A DNA stretch of 64,000 nucleotides from Chitinophagaceae bacterium UBA1930 (GCA_002337145.1 DDFK01000001.1:186001-250000); one strand, 5' to 3'. Positions 8,515-17,452 are shown, numbered from the stretch's first letter. A program made the numbers and translations. The notes: generated from the letters alone by a model not told the origin.

Positions 8515-10185
8515 ATGAAAAAAATTATCACCGTTGCTTTGTTTGCTTTGGGTCTGCTTAAAAGTTATGGCCAGCAAAAGGAATATACCAATCCTGTTCT
8601 TGCGGGCTTTTACCCCGACCCAAGTATCTGCAAAGCAGGTGATGATTTTTATCTGGTCAACTCCACATTTGTGTACTACCCTGGCCTACCTATTTTTCAT
8701 AGCAAAGACCTGGTAAACTGGAAGCAGGTTGGTAATGCCATCCATCGTCCAGACCAAGTGAACTTTGACAATGCAGGTGTATCAAGGGGCCTGTTTGCAC
8801 CTGCCATCAGTTACCATAACGGCCTGTTCTATATTGTTTGTACATTGATTGACAAAGGCGGCAACTTTGTAATCACTGCAAAAGACCCTGCTGGTCCGTG
8901 GAGCAATCCAACATGGCTAAAAGAAGTGGATGGCATTGACCCTTCGCTGTTTTTTGATGACAACGGTAAAGCCTATATACTCTTCAACAGCATAGCACCC
9001 AACAACAACCCTTTATACGATGGTCATAGAACCATACGCATGTTGCAGTTTGATTACAGCAACTTAAAAATTGTTGGCGAAGAAAAGCTGTTGGTGAATG
9101 GTGGAACAGACATCACCAAAAAACCCGTATGGATTGAAGGCCCGCATATATTTAAAAAAGATGGCTTCTATTATTTGATCTGTGCCGAAGGTGGCACGGG
9201 CTACAACCATTCGGAAGTGGTGTTCAGGTCAAACTCGTTGGGTGAGGCATTTGTGCCGTATACCAACAACCCCATCCTTACGCAACGCCAATTGGATCCC
9301 GCAAGAAAGAACCCGATTACCACAACCGGCCATGCCGATTTTGTACAGACAAAAGATGGCAATTGGTATGCAGTATTCTTAGGCTGCAGACCTTATGAAA
9401 GCAGTTACTACAATACCGGCAGGGAAACCTTTATGGCACCCGTAACCTGGAAAGATGGCTGGCCCACCATACTTGAAAAAGAGGAAGTGTTGCAGTACAA
9501 ATACCCAGTACCCATGCCTTCTTTAACAAAAACAGTCAGCAACAATTTTAGCGGCAACTACTTTTTTAAAGATGGTTTTGACAAGCCCACATTGGATAAC
9601 CGTTTTATGTTTTTACGCATACCACAAACAAACTGGCACAGCCTTACAGAAAAGCCTGGTAACTTATCTATTCAATTGCAACCACAGACTTGCAGCCAAA
9701 AAGTCAATCCATCCTTTGTTGGTTTCAGACAGGCTCATATAAAATGCTATGCAAGCACAGCTATGCATTTCAATGCAGCAGCCATTAATGAAAAAGCAGG
9801 TTTGCTCATCTTTCAAAGCGAAAACAATTATTACTACCTGTGCAAGTCTGTTGAAAACAACCAACCTGTTGTACAATTGTTCAAAAGCACCAATACCGGT
9901 GGTTTGGACCTGATGGCTCAACAACATATTACAGTTGCTACACAAGCATTGCAATTAAAGATAGAAGCCGATGGAAGCAAGTATGCTTTCTATTTTGCTA
10001 CACAGAAAAACAAATGGGTTCTGTTGAAAGACCATGTTGATGGCAAGTTTTTAAGTACAACTACAGCAGGTGGTTTTGTAGGGAGCCTGTTTGCCATGTA
10101 TGCAACATCATTGGGTAATGCCAGTACAAACAAAGCCTATTTTGATTGGTTTGAATATAAAGGAGATGATCAGGCACTTAAATAA
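8515..10185 (+). CDS. GH43 beta-xylosidase / alpha-L-arabinofuranosidase, secreted
   Basis: A 556-residue protein with a signal peptide ending near residue 20 (SYGQ). The five-bladed beta-propeller of family GH43 is recognised by 'NPVLAGFYPDPSI' with the catalytic base Asp35, the pKa-modulating aspartate at about 142 ('GIDPSLF') and the general acid Glu208 ('WIEGPHIF'). From about residue 340 a C-terminal beta-sandwich (the GH43 C2, xylosidase type) follows. The combination is usual for beta-xylosidases and arabinofuranosidases acting on xylooligosaccharides. It is the last gene of the xylan locus on this strand; a small inverted repeat overlaps its stop codon. Exact specificity within GH43 cannot be read off. 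Confidence 0.93.
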   Translation: MKKIITVALFALGLLKSYGQQKEYTNPVLAGFYPDPSICKAGDDFYLVNSTFVYYPGLPIFHSKDLVNWKQVGNAIHRPDQVNFDNAGVSRGLFAPAISYHNGLFYIVCTLIDKGGNFVITAKDPAGPWSNPTWLKEVDGIDPSLFFDDNGKAYILFNSIAPNNNPLYDGHRTIRMLQFDYSNLKIVGEEKLLVNGGTDITKKPVWIEGPHIFKKDGFYYLICAEGGTGYNHSEVVFRSNSLGEAFVPYTNNPILTQRQLDPARKNPITTTGHADFVQTKDGNWYAVFLGCRPYESSYYNTGRETFMAPVTWKDGWPTILEKEEVLQYKYPVPMPSLTKTVSNNFSGNYFFKDGFDKPTLDNRFMFLRIPQTNWHSLTEKPGNLSIQLQPQTCSQKVNPSFVGFRQAHIKCYASTAMHFNAAAINEKAGLLIFQSENNYYYLCKSVENNQPVVQLFKSTNTGGLDLMAQQHITVATQALQLKIEADGSKYAFYFATQKNKWVLLKDHVDGKFLSTTTAGGFVGSLFAMYATSLGNASTNKAYFDWFEYKGDDQALK

Positions 10186-10203
10186 AACCATCAATTGGTT
10201 TTA
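10183..10203. terminator. Short hairpin between convergent genes
   Basis: Arms TAAAACCA (10183-10190) and TGGTTTTA (10196-10203) form a perfect 8-bp stem with a 5-base loop. The hairpin overlaps the stop codon of the GH43 gene on the plus strand and that of the small membrane protein on the minus strand. It is short and AT-rich, so a weak bidirectional terminator is an inference from position. Confidence 0.45.
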
Positions 10204-10475
10204 AGAAAAACAATAAATACAATGATTGCCAGCAAATGAATGATTGTTGACAACATATTTGCTTTGCTTCCTTTATACGTCTTTATAAAATTCACTGCAA
10301 GCAATACTGCACTTATGAAAGGCAATAACATCAATGCCAATATGCCCAAGCCAGGGTTACAAGGACCAGATGGGTATGCCTTATTAAGTAAACAAATACT
10401 TGCGATGGCAAGCAAATAAAACAATAGGCTTAAGCCTGCTTTTTTTGATACCGCGTTATTCAAGTTGCTATGCAT
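10191..10475 (-). CDS. Small membrane protein of unknown function
   Basis: A 94-residue protein with three predicted hydrophobic segments (about residues 15-31, 43-63 and 74-92), a 'GPCNPGLGIL' loop and a basic cytoplasmic-type loop (KTYKGSK). I do not recognise the family. It is probably real: it has an ATG start, fills the gap between two convergent/colinear genes with sensible spacing, and its hydrophobicity pattern is coherent rather than random. It lies 26 bases downstream of the cysteine desulfurase stop... on the same strand, so the two may share a transcript. No functional assignment is possible. Confidence 0.7.
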   Translation of the reverse strand: MHSNLNNAVSKKAGLSLLFYLLAIASICLLNKAYPSGPCNPGLGILALMLLPFISAVLLAVNFIKTYKGSKANMLSTIIHLLAIIVFIVFLKTN

Positions 10476-10501
10476 CGGTTAAAACTATCGGGATTTATGC
10501 A

Positions 10502-11632
10502 CTAAATCATTTCCTTCAACTTGCCAACTACTGCATCCACTTCTTCCTTTGTATTCAGCTTACTGAAACTGAAACGCACCGTTACCTGGTTGGGATTATT
10601 GTTTATTTCACGTATCACATGGCTACCTGCGTCGGCACCGCTGGTACAGGCACTGCCACCACTTGCACAGATATTGTTGATGTCCATGTTGAACAGGATC
10701 ATTTCGCTCTTTTCTGTTTTGGGAAAGCTAACACTCAATACCGTGTACAGGCTCTTACCTAAAGGATCGCCGTTAAACTCAATGCCTGCAATATTTTGCT
10801 TCAATTGCTCCATCATGTGCAACTGCAGGCTTTTAATGTGTTTGCTGTCCGCCTCATGGTTATCGGTAGCCATCTGCAATGCTTTGGCAAAGCCCACAAT
10901 GCCATACAGGTTCTCGGTACCTGCACGCATGTTACGCTCCTGGCTGCCACCGTGTACAAAAGGTTTTATGCGTACGTTTTCATTAATGTACAAAATGCCA
11001 ACACCTTTTGGCCCGTGAAATTTATGACCCGCCCCAGTTATGAAATGAACAGGTGTGTTCCTAAGATCAAACGGGAAATGCCCAACGGTCTGTACCGTAT
11101 CGCTATGAAAAACGGCATTGTGTTTTTTGCAGAGGTCACCCACCGCATATATATCCAGCATGGTACCGGTTTCATTGTTGGCATGCATTAATGTAACCAG
11201 TGTTTTTTCCTCGCTTTCTTTCAGCAATCTTTCCAGGTCGTCCATATCAATATGGCCAGTGGTTGGCAATAGCTTTACATAGCTGATACGCACATCTTCA
11301 CCACAACCCAAATGCTCCACTGTATGCAAAGTGGCGTGGTGCTCTATTTTTGAACTGATGATATGCCTGCAACCCAGATCCCGTACCGCTGCCGCAATAG
11401 CCGTATTGCTGCTTTCGGTACCGCCACTGGTAAAGAAGATTTCTGCCGGGTGTGCATTCAAGATTTTCGCTACGCCCTTTCTTGCATTTTCAATGGCAAG
11501 CCTTGTTTCCCTACCGTAACTGTAAATGCTGGAAGGGTTGCCAAAATGGTTGGTAAGGTAGGGCATCATTGCCTCTAACACTTCAGGGTCTAGGGATGTA
11601 GTAGCCGCATTGTCAAAATAGATTCTTTCCAT
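10502..11632 (-). CDS. Cysteine desulfurase, NifS/IscS-like
   Basis: A 376-residue PLP-dependent class V aminotransferase-fold enzyme. The N-terminal 'YFDNAATT', the PLP lysine at 204 in 'GAGHKFHGPKG', and the sulfur-carrying loop 'GSACTSG' with Cys329 are all present. It converts cysteine to alanine and transfers persulfide to scaffolds or thiolation enzymes. A second, distinct cysteine desulfurase sits at 41575 with iscU and iscA, so this one is a paralogue without a scaffold gene beside it. Its role could be tRNA thiolation or another sulfur-transfer job; this is inference. The ATG at 11632 begins exactly at the conserved N-terminus. Confidence 0.93.
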   Translation of the reverse strand: MERIYFDNAATTSLDPEVLEAMMPYLTNHFGNPSSIYSYGRETRLAIENARKGVAKILNAHPAEIFFTSGGTESSNTAIAAAVRDLGCRHIISSKIEHHATLHTVEHLGCGEDVRISYVKLLPTTGHIDMDDLERLLKESEEKTLVTLMHANNETGTMLDIYAVGDLCKKHNAVFHSDTVQTVGHFPFDLRNTPVHFITGAGHKFHGPKGVGILYINENVRIKPFVHGGSQERNMRAGTENLYGIVGFAKALQMATDNHEADSKHIKSLQLHMMEQLKQNIAGIEFNGDPLGKSLYTVLSVSFPKTEKSEMILFNMDINNICASGGSACTSGADAGSHVIREINNNPNQVTVRFSFSKLNTKEEVDAVVGKLKEMI

Positions 11633-11774
11633 GTATAATTTTTATAGCCAGGTATTTATATGGGTTTGTTTTTTGGAAGGGCATCCACCCACTTAGCGTA
11701 GCCCTCTTCAAAAAACCGGTAACTAACAGTTGGTAGCAAAAATAAATAAATACAGGTGAGTATTGCCATAAAAT

Positions 11775-11807
11775 AAAAAGCTGTCGTTTAAAACGACAGC
11801 TTTTTTT
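11775..11807. terminator. Strong palindromic terminator hairpin
   Basis: Fifteen-base arms (11775-11789 and 11791-11805) form an almost continuous palindrome centred on 11790, with the core AGCTGTCGTTT and its complement, flanked by an A run on the left and a T run (11801-11807) on the right. It lies 24 bases past the stop of the minus-strand T9SS cargo gene and so probably terminates that gene. Because both ends carry A/T runs it could work in either direction. The rest of the 11633-11830 gap shows no other feature. Confidence 0.85.
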
Positions 11808-11830
11808 AGACAACCTGTATAATTCACTGT

Positions 11831-12442
11831 TTACTGAACAACTATTTTCTGGTTAAGGTTCAACTCGTTTCCATAAAAACGCACAATGTACAGGCCCCTT
11901 GCTGTACCTGCGGGCAAGTTAATGGTTTGCGACATGGGCCCTTCAACTTCTGTATTGATCAGTTTACTTATTAAAGGCACACCCGCATTGCTCAATACCA
12001 GCATCTGGTACTGCCCTTTGGGCACATTGTTCATTTGCAAGTTGAAATTACCCGTATTTACAATTGTTGGGTTGATGCTGATGGAAGGCAGTTTGCCAAC
12101 AAATAACTTAGCGATGTTAGAGTAGGTATAGTTACCGGATTTCTCCACAGATTTTACGCGGTAAAAATTGTTGCCATTAAATAGGCTTATATCAATAAAG
12201 GAATTTTTTGAAACAGTAGAAGTAGCATTGGAAGCAATGGTCCGTAATGTGGTGAACTTGAAACCGTCGTTGCTTTTTTCGAGAATGTAACTATCCACAT
12301 TTGTTTCATTAAAAATGGTCCAGTCTATCCTTGCCTGGTTGTTCTCGAAACTTGCATTGAGGTTGTCTGCAACAACTGTTGTTTGTGCGGTAACGCTATG
12401 TGTAAAAAAGAGCAGGGCAAATATGTAGAGTAGCTTTTTCAT
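11831..12442 (-). CDS. Small T9SS cargo protein with type A sorting domain
   Basis: Read from the ATG at 12442 the protein has 203 residues and begins with a clear signal peptide (MKKLLYIFALLFF, ending near TAQ). An upstream alternative start at 12496 would bury the signal peptide and is rejected. About residues 20-110 look like a fibronectin/Ig-type beta-sandwich ('ARIDWTIFNETNVDSYILEKS', 20 or so residues of a strand-rich pattern common in Bacteroidota surface proteins). The last 80 residues resemble the C-terminal sorting domain used by type IX secretion ('NPTIVNTGNFNLQM', 'ARGLYIVRFYGNE', ending KIVVQ). It is probably exported and attached to the cell surface. There is no catalytic motif; its role is unknown. 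Confidence 0.8.
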   Translation of the reverse strand: MKKLLYIFALLFFTHSVTAQTTVVADNLNASFENNQARIDWTIFNETNVDSYILEKSNDGFKFTTLRTIASNATSTVSKNSFIDISLFNGNNFYRVKSVEKSGNYTYSNIAKLFVGKLPSISINPTIVNTGNFNLQMNNVPKGQYQMLVLSNAGVPLISKLINTEVEGPMSQTINLPAGTARGLYIVRFYGNELNLNQKIVVQ

Positions 12443-12503
12443 AACCTGAATTTTGTAGTGACCAATACTGGTAAACTGCCAAATAGAGTGCCACACTGCA
12501 CAC

Positions 12504-12537
12504 CAATAAAAACGCCATTCCAGTAACTGAAATGGCG
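12504..12537 (-). terminator. Rho-independent terminator after the phosphohexomutase gene
   Basis: On the minus strand the arms CGCCATTTCAGT and ACTGGAATGGCG pair over 11-12 positions with one G-U, followed by TTTTTATT. It lies 28 bases beyond the stop codon of the glmM-like gene and upstream of the next minus-strand gene, as expected for an intrinsic terminator. Confidence 0.85.
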
Positions 12538-12564
12538 AATAAATTCCTCAAACTAGGCAATGTA

Positions 12565-13950
12565 TTACATGACCTCGCTAATATCCTTCATCATGCGTTT
12601 GGCAATATTGTCGGCCGTTGTTTCAAAATTGCTTTCGGCATAAATACGGATGATGGGTTCGGTGTTGCTGGTACGCAGGTGCACCCAGTCTTTCTCGAAT
12701 TCTATCTTTAAACCGTCTTCTGTATTGATGGGGTTGTTTTTGTATTTCTTTTTGATTTCGCCAAAAATTTTCTTGATGTCGAAACCTTTTTCCAGTTCAA
12801 TTTTGTTCTTACTCATGAAATAGTCAGGGTACGTGTTACGCAACTGCTTGATGGATTTTTTTTCTTTGGCAAGATGCGTCAGGAACAAGGCAATGCCAAT
12901 CAGTGCATCGCGGCCATAATGCAGGTCGGGAACAATGATGCCACCGTTTCCTTCGCCACCAATAACCGCATTTACTTCTTTCATTTTGTTTACCACGTTC
13001 ACCTCGCCTACCGCACTTGGAAAGTATTCGCCGCCATTTTTAATGGTCACATCTTTCAATGCACGGGTAGACGACATATTGCTAACCGTATTGCCTTTCC
13101 TGTGCTGCAAAATATAATCTGCCACGGCAACCAACGTATATTCCTCGCCAAACAGGCTGCCATCTTCGCAAACAAAACAAAGCCTGTCCACATCAGGGTC
13201 AACCGCTATGCCCAGGTCGGCATTCTGCTTGTTTACTTCGGTACACAATTCTGTTAAATGCTGTGGTAATGGTTCAGGGTTATGGGCAAACTTTCCGTTC
13301 ACTTCTGCGTTCAGTACGGTAATGTCTTTTGCGGCCACACCCAATGCTTTCAGCAACAAAGGCACTGCTATGGCACCTGTGCTGTTAATGGCATCCAATA
13401 CAATTTTGAACTTGCGTTTTTTAATGGCAGCAATGTCTACCAATGGGTAGTTCACCACTGCATCTATATGCTGCTGCAATAAGTTCTCATTGGTAGTGTA
13501 CGAACCCAATTTATCAACCCCAACAAAACTGAAGTCATCTGCTTCGGCAATGGCCAATACTTTGGCACCATCGTCGCCACTGATGAACTCGCCTTTACCG
13601 TTCAATAGTTTTAAAGCGTTCCATTCCTTTGGGTTATGGCTTGCTGTTAAAATAATGCCTCCTGCTGCGTTTTCAAAAGTCACCGCCATTTCCACAGTTG
13701 GTGTGGTACTTAAGCCAAGGTCCACCACATCCAGTCCCAATGCATTCAAGGTGCTAACCACGATGCGTTGCACCATTTCGCCACTGATCCGTCCATCACG
13801 CCCGATCACGATTTTTTTGTTGGTTGACTGTTGGGAAAGCCATGTGCCAAATGCAGCTGTGAAACGCACCACATCAAGCGGGCTAAGGGTTTCACCAGGC
13901 TTGCCTCCTATTGTTCCCCTAATGCCTGATATACTTTTTATTAATGCCAT
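12565..13950 (-). CDS. glmM: Phosphoglucosamine mutase / phosphohexomutase
   Basis: A 461-residue alpha-D-phosphohexomutase. The phosphoserine loop TASHNP has its catalytic Ser at residue 104, the metal-binding loop reads DPDVDR, the sugar-binding loop is 'GGEGNGG' and the phosphate-binding tail is 'RTSNTEPIIRIYAE'. These are all the signature motifs in order and the length is right. In Bacteroidota, proteins of this form are annotated as phosphoglucosamine mutase, which converts glucosamine-6-phosphate to glucosamine-1-phosphate for peptidoglycan and LPS precursors. Phosphomannomutase or phosphoglucomutase activity cannot be excluded from motifs alone. It is monocistronic by context, with its own terminator and divergent from the gene at 14026. 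Confidence 0.88.
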   Translation of the reverse strand: MALIKSISGIRGTIGGKPGETLSPLDVVRFTAAFGTWLSQQSTNKKIVIGRDGRISGEMVQRIVVSTLNALGLDVVDLGLSTTPTVEMAVTFENAAGGIILTASHNPKEWNALKLLNGKGEFISGDDGAKVLAIAEADDFSFVGVDKLGSYTTNENLLQQHIDAVVNYPLVDIAAIKKRKFKIVLDAINSTGAIAVPLLLKALGVAAKDITVLNAEVNGKFAHNPEPLPQHLTELCTEVNKQNADLGIAVDPDVDRLCFVCEDGSLFGEEYTLVAVADYILQHRKGNTVSNMSSTRALKDVTIKNGGEYFPSAVGEVNVVNKMKEVNAVIGGEGNGGIIVPDLHYGRDALIGIALFLTHLAKEKKSIKQLRNTYPDYFMSKNKIELEKGFDIKKIFGEIKKKYKNNPINTEDGLKIEFEKDWVHLRTSNTEPIIRIYAESNFETTADNIAKRMMKDISEVM

Positions 13951-14025
13951 CGTAAAGGTTTTTCGGAGGGCGAAAATAACGATTTAAAATTGAGAATACG
14001 GAAGAAATACCTCATCTTTAATAGC

Positions 14026-14676
14026 ATGAAACTAGACCCTGTTTTTGATAAGTATTTTGACCAAAGCCAAGCTGAATATTACAATCAGCTTTTTTTACAA
14101 AACGGGCTGCATCCATTTGTTGACAAACCCAAAGACGAGTTTAATGTTGCTCTGGGTAACCATACGAATGATCTACAATTTATTTTGAGGTTACCTGTTG
14201 AAGAATTTCAGGCTGCTGTTAACTCAATCGAGCATGAAGTTAGAAAAGCAGGTATACCAGAAGACTATCCATTAAGACAATTATCACTAAATGAATTGAA
14301 AGAAATAATAATTCACACAAATGAATGGAGCAGGCAAGATGTAATTGCTGCAAAAATTATCCTAGAGGAAAACAATGCGATTGTGAATTATGAACAAATT
14401 GAAAAAATAAAAGATTCAATTAGACAGGATAAGAAAAAGAAAGAAGGAACAATCTCAATGCCATTGCTAGTACTAATGTACGCTTCTGCTTTACTTGGTG
14501 GGTTTATCGCAATTGTTGCAGGGGCATTTGTGTACTATTCGAAATCAACAGACCTAGATGGCAATACTGATTACAACTTTACCGAAGCGTATAGAAATCA
14601 TGGCAAAATAGTATTCATCATTGGAGTTACGGTTGCTTTTCTTTTTTTAGTATCGAGGTTATTGTTTTCTGTTTAA
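14026..14676 (+). CDS. Uncharacterised protein with C-terminal membrane anchor
   Basis: A 216-residue protein from the ATG at 14026 (a TTG at 13990 would add 12 residues that look like untranslated leader). The first two thirds are soluble, charged and helical, with a lysine-rich stretch (RQDKKKKEG) just before two transmembrane segments at about residues 145-170 and 195-215. The base composition and codon use are noticeably more AT-rich than in the flanking genes. I do not recognise the family. It stands alone between the divergent glmM-like gene and the methyltransferase. Confidence 0.7.
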   Translation: MKLDPVFDKYFDQSQAEYYNQLFLQNGLHPFVDKPKDEFNVALGNHTNDLQFILRLPVEEFQAAVNSIEHEVRKAGIPEDYPLRQLSLNELKEIIIHTNEWSRQDVIAAKIILEENNAIVNYEQIEKIKDSIRQDKKKKEGTISMPLLVLMYASALLGGFIAIVAGAFVYYSKSTDLDGNTDYNFTEAYRNHGKIVFIIGVTVAFLFLVSRLLFSV

Positions 14677-14717
14677 TCATCATTGCTGCTGTATGTTTGC
14701 AACATAAATAAAATGGA

Positions 14718-15467
14718 ATGCCCACAAAATCCTGGTACAAAGACTGGTTCTCGTCACCTTATTATCATCAGCTCTATCAACATAGGGACGATACGGAAGC
14801 ATTTGCATTCATCAATAAACTGATTGAGCACCTGCAGCCCGCAAAAGGCAGCCGCATGCTGGATGTGGCTTGCGGAAAAGGCAGGCACAGCAAGGCTTTG
14901 GCCGAAATGGGCTTTGATGTTACAGGTATCGATCTTTCCTTTCCATCCATTGAAGAAGCAAAACAGTTTGAAGAGGAGCACCTGCATTTTTACCAACACG
15001 ATATGCGTTTGCCTTTCTGGATCAATTATTACCAATATGCTTTCAACTTCTTTACCAGCTTTGGTTATTTCCGTACCAGGCGTGAACACGACAATGCCAT
15101 ACGCACCATTGCACAAAGCTTGAAAGAAGAAGGTGTTTTTGTGATTGATTACCTGAATGTGCACCATGCAGAAGACACTACGGAAAGGTCCATCGTAAAA
15201 GAAATTGAAGGCAACCAGTTCCATATTACCAAATGGCACAACGAAGAGCATTTCTTTAAACAGATACAGGTGATCGATGCCAGCAGCAAAGCCCTGAAAC
15301 ATTTATATACCGAACGTGTAGCCAAATTTTCTTTGGGCGATTTTACAGATATGCTTTCGTATCAGCACATGCAGGTGCAGGAGGTTTTTGGCGATTACCA
15401 ATTGGGCAGTTACGATGTAAAGAAATCGCCCCGGATGATCATTGTGGCAAAGAAGAAAATGCGGTAA
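14718..15467 (+). CDS. Class I SAM-dependent methyltransferase
   Basis: A 249-residue soluble protein with the SAM-binding motif I 'MLDVACGKGRHSKAL' at about residues 47-61, followed by 'VTGIDLS' with the acidic residue that holds the ribose. Downstream blocks 'DMRLPF' and 'FNFFTSFGYF' match the post-I and motif II regions of the Methyltransf_25 type. The substrate is unknown. Its stop codon touches the stop codon of the convergent LtaS-like gene with no base between, so the two transcripts must overlap at their 3' ends. No terminator is visible at the junction. Confidence 0.88.
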   Translation: MPTKSWYKDWFSSPYYHQLYQHRDDTEAFAFINKLIEHLQPAKGSRMLDVACGKGRHSKALAEMGFDVTGIDLSFPSIEEAKQFEEEHLHFYQHDMRLPFWINYYQYAFNFFTSFGYFRTRREHDNAIRTIAQSLKEEGVFVIDYLNVHHAEDTTERSIVKEIEGNQFHITKWHNEEHFFKQIQVIDASSKALKHLYTERVAKFSLGDFTDMLSYQHMQVQEVFGDYQLGSYDVKKSPRMIIVAKKKMR

Positions 15468-17450
15468 TTACTTTTCCTTGTTGTTTACCAGCATCCATTT
15501 TGCAGTTTCGTAAAATGCGGTGGTAAAGGCCGACATCCTTTTTTTGATGGCCAGCTCTTCTGCCGCATTCCATGTACGGTTATTGGATTGAACAGGCAGC
15601 AACTGCTCCTGATCGAAGCGGATGTTTTTAACAAAGTAAAACGAATCGGTAACCCAGCCAATCTTTCCTTCATCATGGTGAATGACAAATGCCCCATTGT
15701 TTTTTATGGAAGGGTTCAACACATCCCTGCCAAGCGTTGTATTCAAATAAGACTGATGTACCAACCCTGCAATGGTAGGTAACACATCAATTTGCGAAAC
15801 CACTTTATCATATTGTTTTGGCTGCAATAAAGATGGTGCGTAAAACAACAATGGTACATGCTCGTCACTTAACCTGTTATCCGTCCATGCATCTGGGTAA
15901 ATGGCTTTGGCATTGCCTTCCACACCATGGTCGCCCACAAAAACAAAAATGGTATTGGCAAAATACCTTTCTTTTTTTGCGGCGTCTATCAATGTTTTAA
16001 ACGCATAGTCGCTGTAGGCAAAAGCATTGTATTCTTCAACAGACAAAAAACCATATTTGGCCAGTGTATCTTTATCTATCTGCCTTTTTACAAAATCTTT
16101 ATCCGTTTCTGGAATGGTGTATGGCCGGTGGTTATCTGCTGTTTGGATCACTGCAAAAAAAGGTTGCTGCTGCGTTGCAAATACCTTGTTGCTTTCCAGG
16201 AACAGGTCCTTATCGCTAATGCCCCATACATTTACTTTGGGCGATGTGTAGGCACCCTCTTCATAAATTTTTACATCTTTTATATTGTTCAGCAAACCCC
16301 TGTAATTGTTGAATTCGCTATTGCCACCAATAAAATACATTTTGTTGTAGCCATCAAAATTGTTGATGATGGTATGCTGTTGAATGGACGCTTCGTTGCG
16401 GCTGCTGAATTTGGACAGTTGCACATCGGGTATGCCCGTAAGCGTTGCAAATACGCCTCTTGCCGTTGCAAAATGCGGTGTAAAACACCTATTGAAAAAA
16501 ATACCTTCTTTACTCAGTTGGTTAAAGTAAGGCGTCGCATTCAACGGGTTACCGCTCATGCTGCTTTTGTACATACTAAAGCTTTCGCAAATAACCAATA
16601 CAATATTGGGCTTGCTTTCCAATCCATGACTATTGGGATACACCCATCTTTCAAAAGATTGTTTCCTTATCGAAGCACTGTCCAGTTGCAAAAAACCGGC
16701 TACGGTAACGTATGATTTCTTTACCGCATCGTTACCTGTTTCAGGTGTACGGAAACGGAGCGTTGTAAAGAAATTCTGCAAAGGATTCAAGGCCAGGTAC
16801 GATTTGAAATTGTCCTTGTACACAAAAGCATCCATCCATTGCAATGGTTTTGATGATACACTACCGTAAATACCAAAAACCATCAACACAGTTACCCATG
16901 CATACCACCTTCTCCGGTAATTGATTTCGGACTTGTTGTTGATGGATTCAACCTGTTGGTGCGTTTTTTTATACAACCAATAAAACAGATAGGCAACAGC
17001 AATCAATGCCAACACAATCCAAAATAGTGGATAGGACTGCCACAGCATCTGAAAAGAAATTTTTGCATCTTCTGCAAAGTTCAATGCACTTGCATTTAAC
17101 CTTGTACTTACATAAGCAAAGTGGCCATAGTCTGCACCAAAGAAAAACATCAGTAAAAAAGTAGCGATAGCCAAATAGGTAACCCAGGCCCTTCTTGCAT
17201 TAATACTGCTGTATGGCGATAGCCTGGGAATGAAACTCAACAGTACAATAGGTATCAGTAAAATGCATATCCATCTTATGTCAAAGCGTATGCCCATTAC
17301 AAAAGAGGGAACCGCATCAATCAAGGAAATATTTTCGGGCCTAAAAGCCAAGAAAGTAGAAACCCTGAACAAGGTAAACACCAATAGGAAAATAAAGAAC
17401 AGTTTAACCACCCATTGAATGGTTTTGGGTGCACGCCATTTAAGCAACAT
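15468..17450 (-). CDS. LtaS-like phosphoglycerol/phosphoethanolamine transferase family membrane protein (copy 1)
   Basis: A 660-residue protein with five N-terminal membrane segments in the first 220 residues and a sulfatase/alkaline-phosphatase-superfamily domain after about residue 275. The metal site is visible as 'VLVICESFSMYKSS' (Glu), the presumed nucleophile Thr329 in 'TARGVFATLTG', 'DNHRPYTIP', and 'FVGDHG' (Asp-His). In Gram-positives this architecture is lipoteichoic acid synthase; in Gram-negatives relatives transfer phosphoglycerol (OpgB type) or phosphoethanolamine to periplasmic glycans or lipid A. Only 2 bases separate its ATG from the stop of the upstream paralogue, so the pair is translationally coupled. 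The actual donor and acceptor are unknown. Confidence 0.9.
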   Translation of the reverse strand: MLLKWRAPKTIQWVVKLFFIFLLVFTLFRVSTFLAFRPENISLIDAVPSFVMGIRFDIRWICILLIPIVLLSFIPRLSPYSSINARRAWVTYLAIATFLLMFFFGADYGHFAYVSTRLNASALNFAEDAKISFQMLWQSYPLFWIVLALIAVAYLFYWLYKKTHQQVESINNKSEINYRRRWYAWVTVLMVFGIYGSVSSKPLQWMDAFVYKDNFKSYLALNPLQNFFTTLRFRTPETGNDAVKKSYVTVAGFLQLDSASIRKQSFERWVYPNSHGLESKPNIVLVICESFSMYKSSMSGNPLNATPYFNQLSKEGIFFNRCFTPHFATARGVFATLTGIPDVQLSKFSSRNEASIQQHTIINNFDGYNKMYFIGGNSEFNNYRGLLNNIKDVKIYEEGAYTSPKVNVWGISDKDLFLESNKVFATQQQPFFAVIQTADNHRPYTIPETDKDFVKRQIDKDTLAKYGFLSVEEYNAFAYSDYAFKTLIDAAKKERYFANTIFVFVGDHGVEGNAKAIYPDAWTDNRLSDEHVPLLFYAPSLLQPKQYDKVVSQIDVLPTIAGLVHQSYLNTTLGRDVLNPSIKNNGAFVIHHDEGKIGWVTDSFYFVKNIRFDQEQLLPVQSNNRTWNAAEELAIKKRMSAFTTAFYETAKWMLVNNKEK

Positions 17451-17452
17451 GG

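Noticed and set aside
11613..11813. Open frame of 66 codons on the minus strand between the cysteine desulfurase and the T9SS cargo gene
   Set aside because: It overlaps the strong terminator at 11775-11807, has no family likeness, and its amino acid pattern is that of random AT-rich sequence.
15927..16715. 262-codon open frame on the plus strand
   Set aside because: It lies wholly inside the LtaS-like gene on the other strand, which has clear catalytic motifs. It is a shadow frame without homology.
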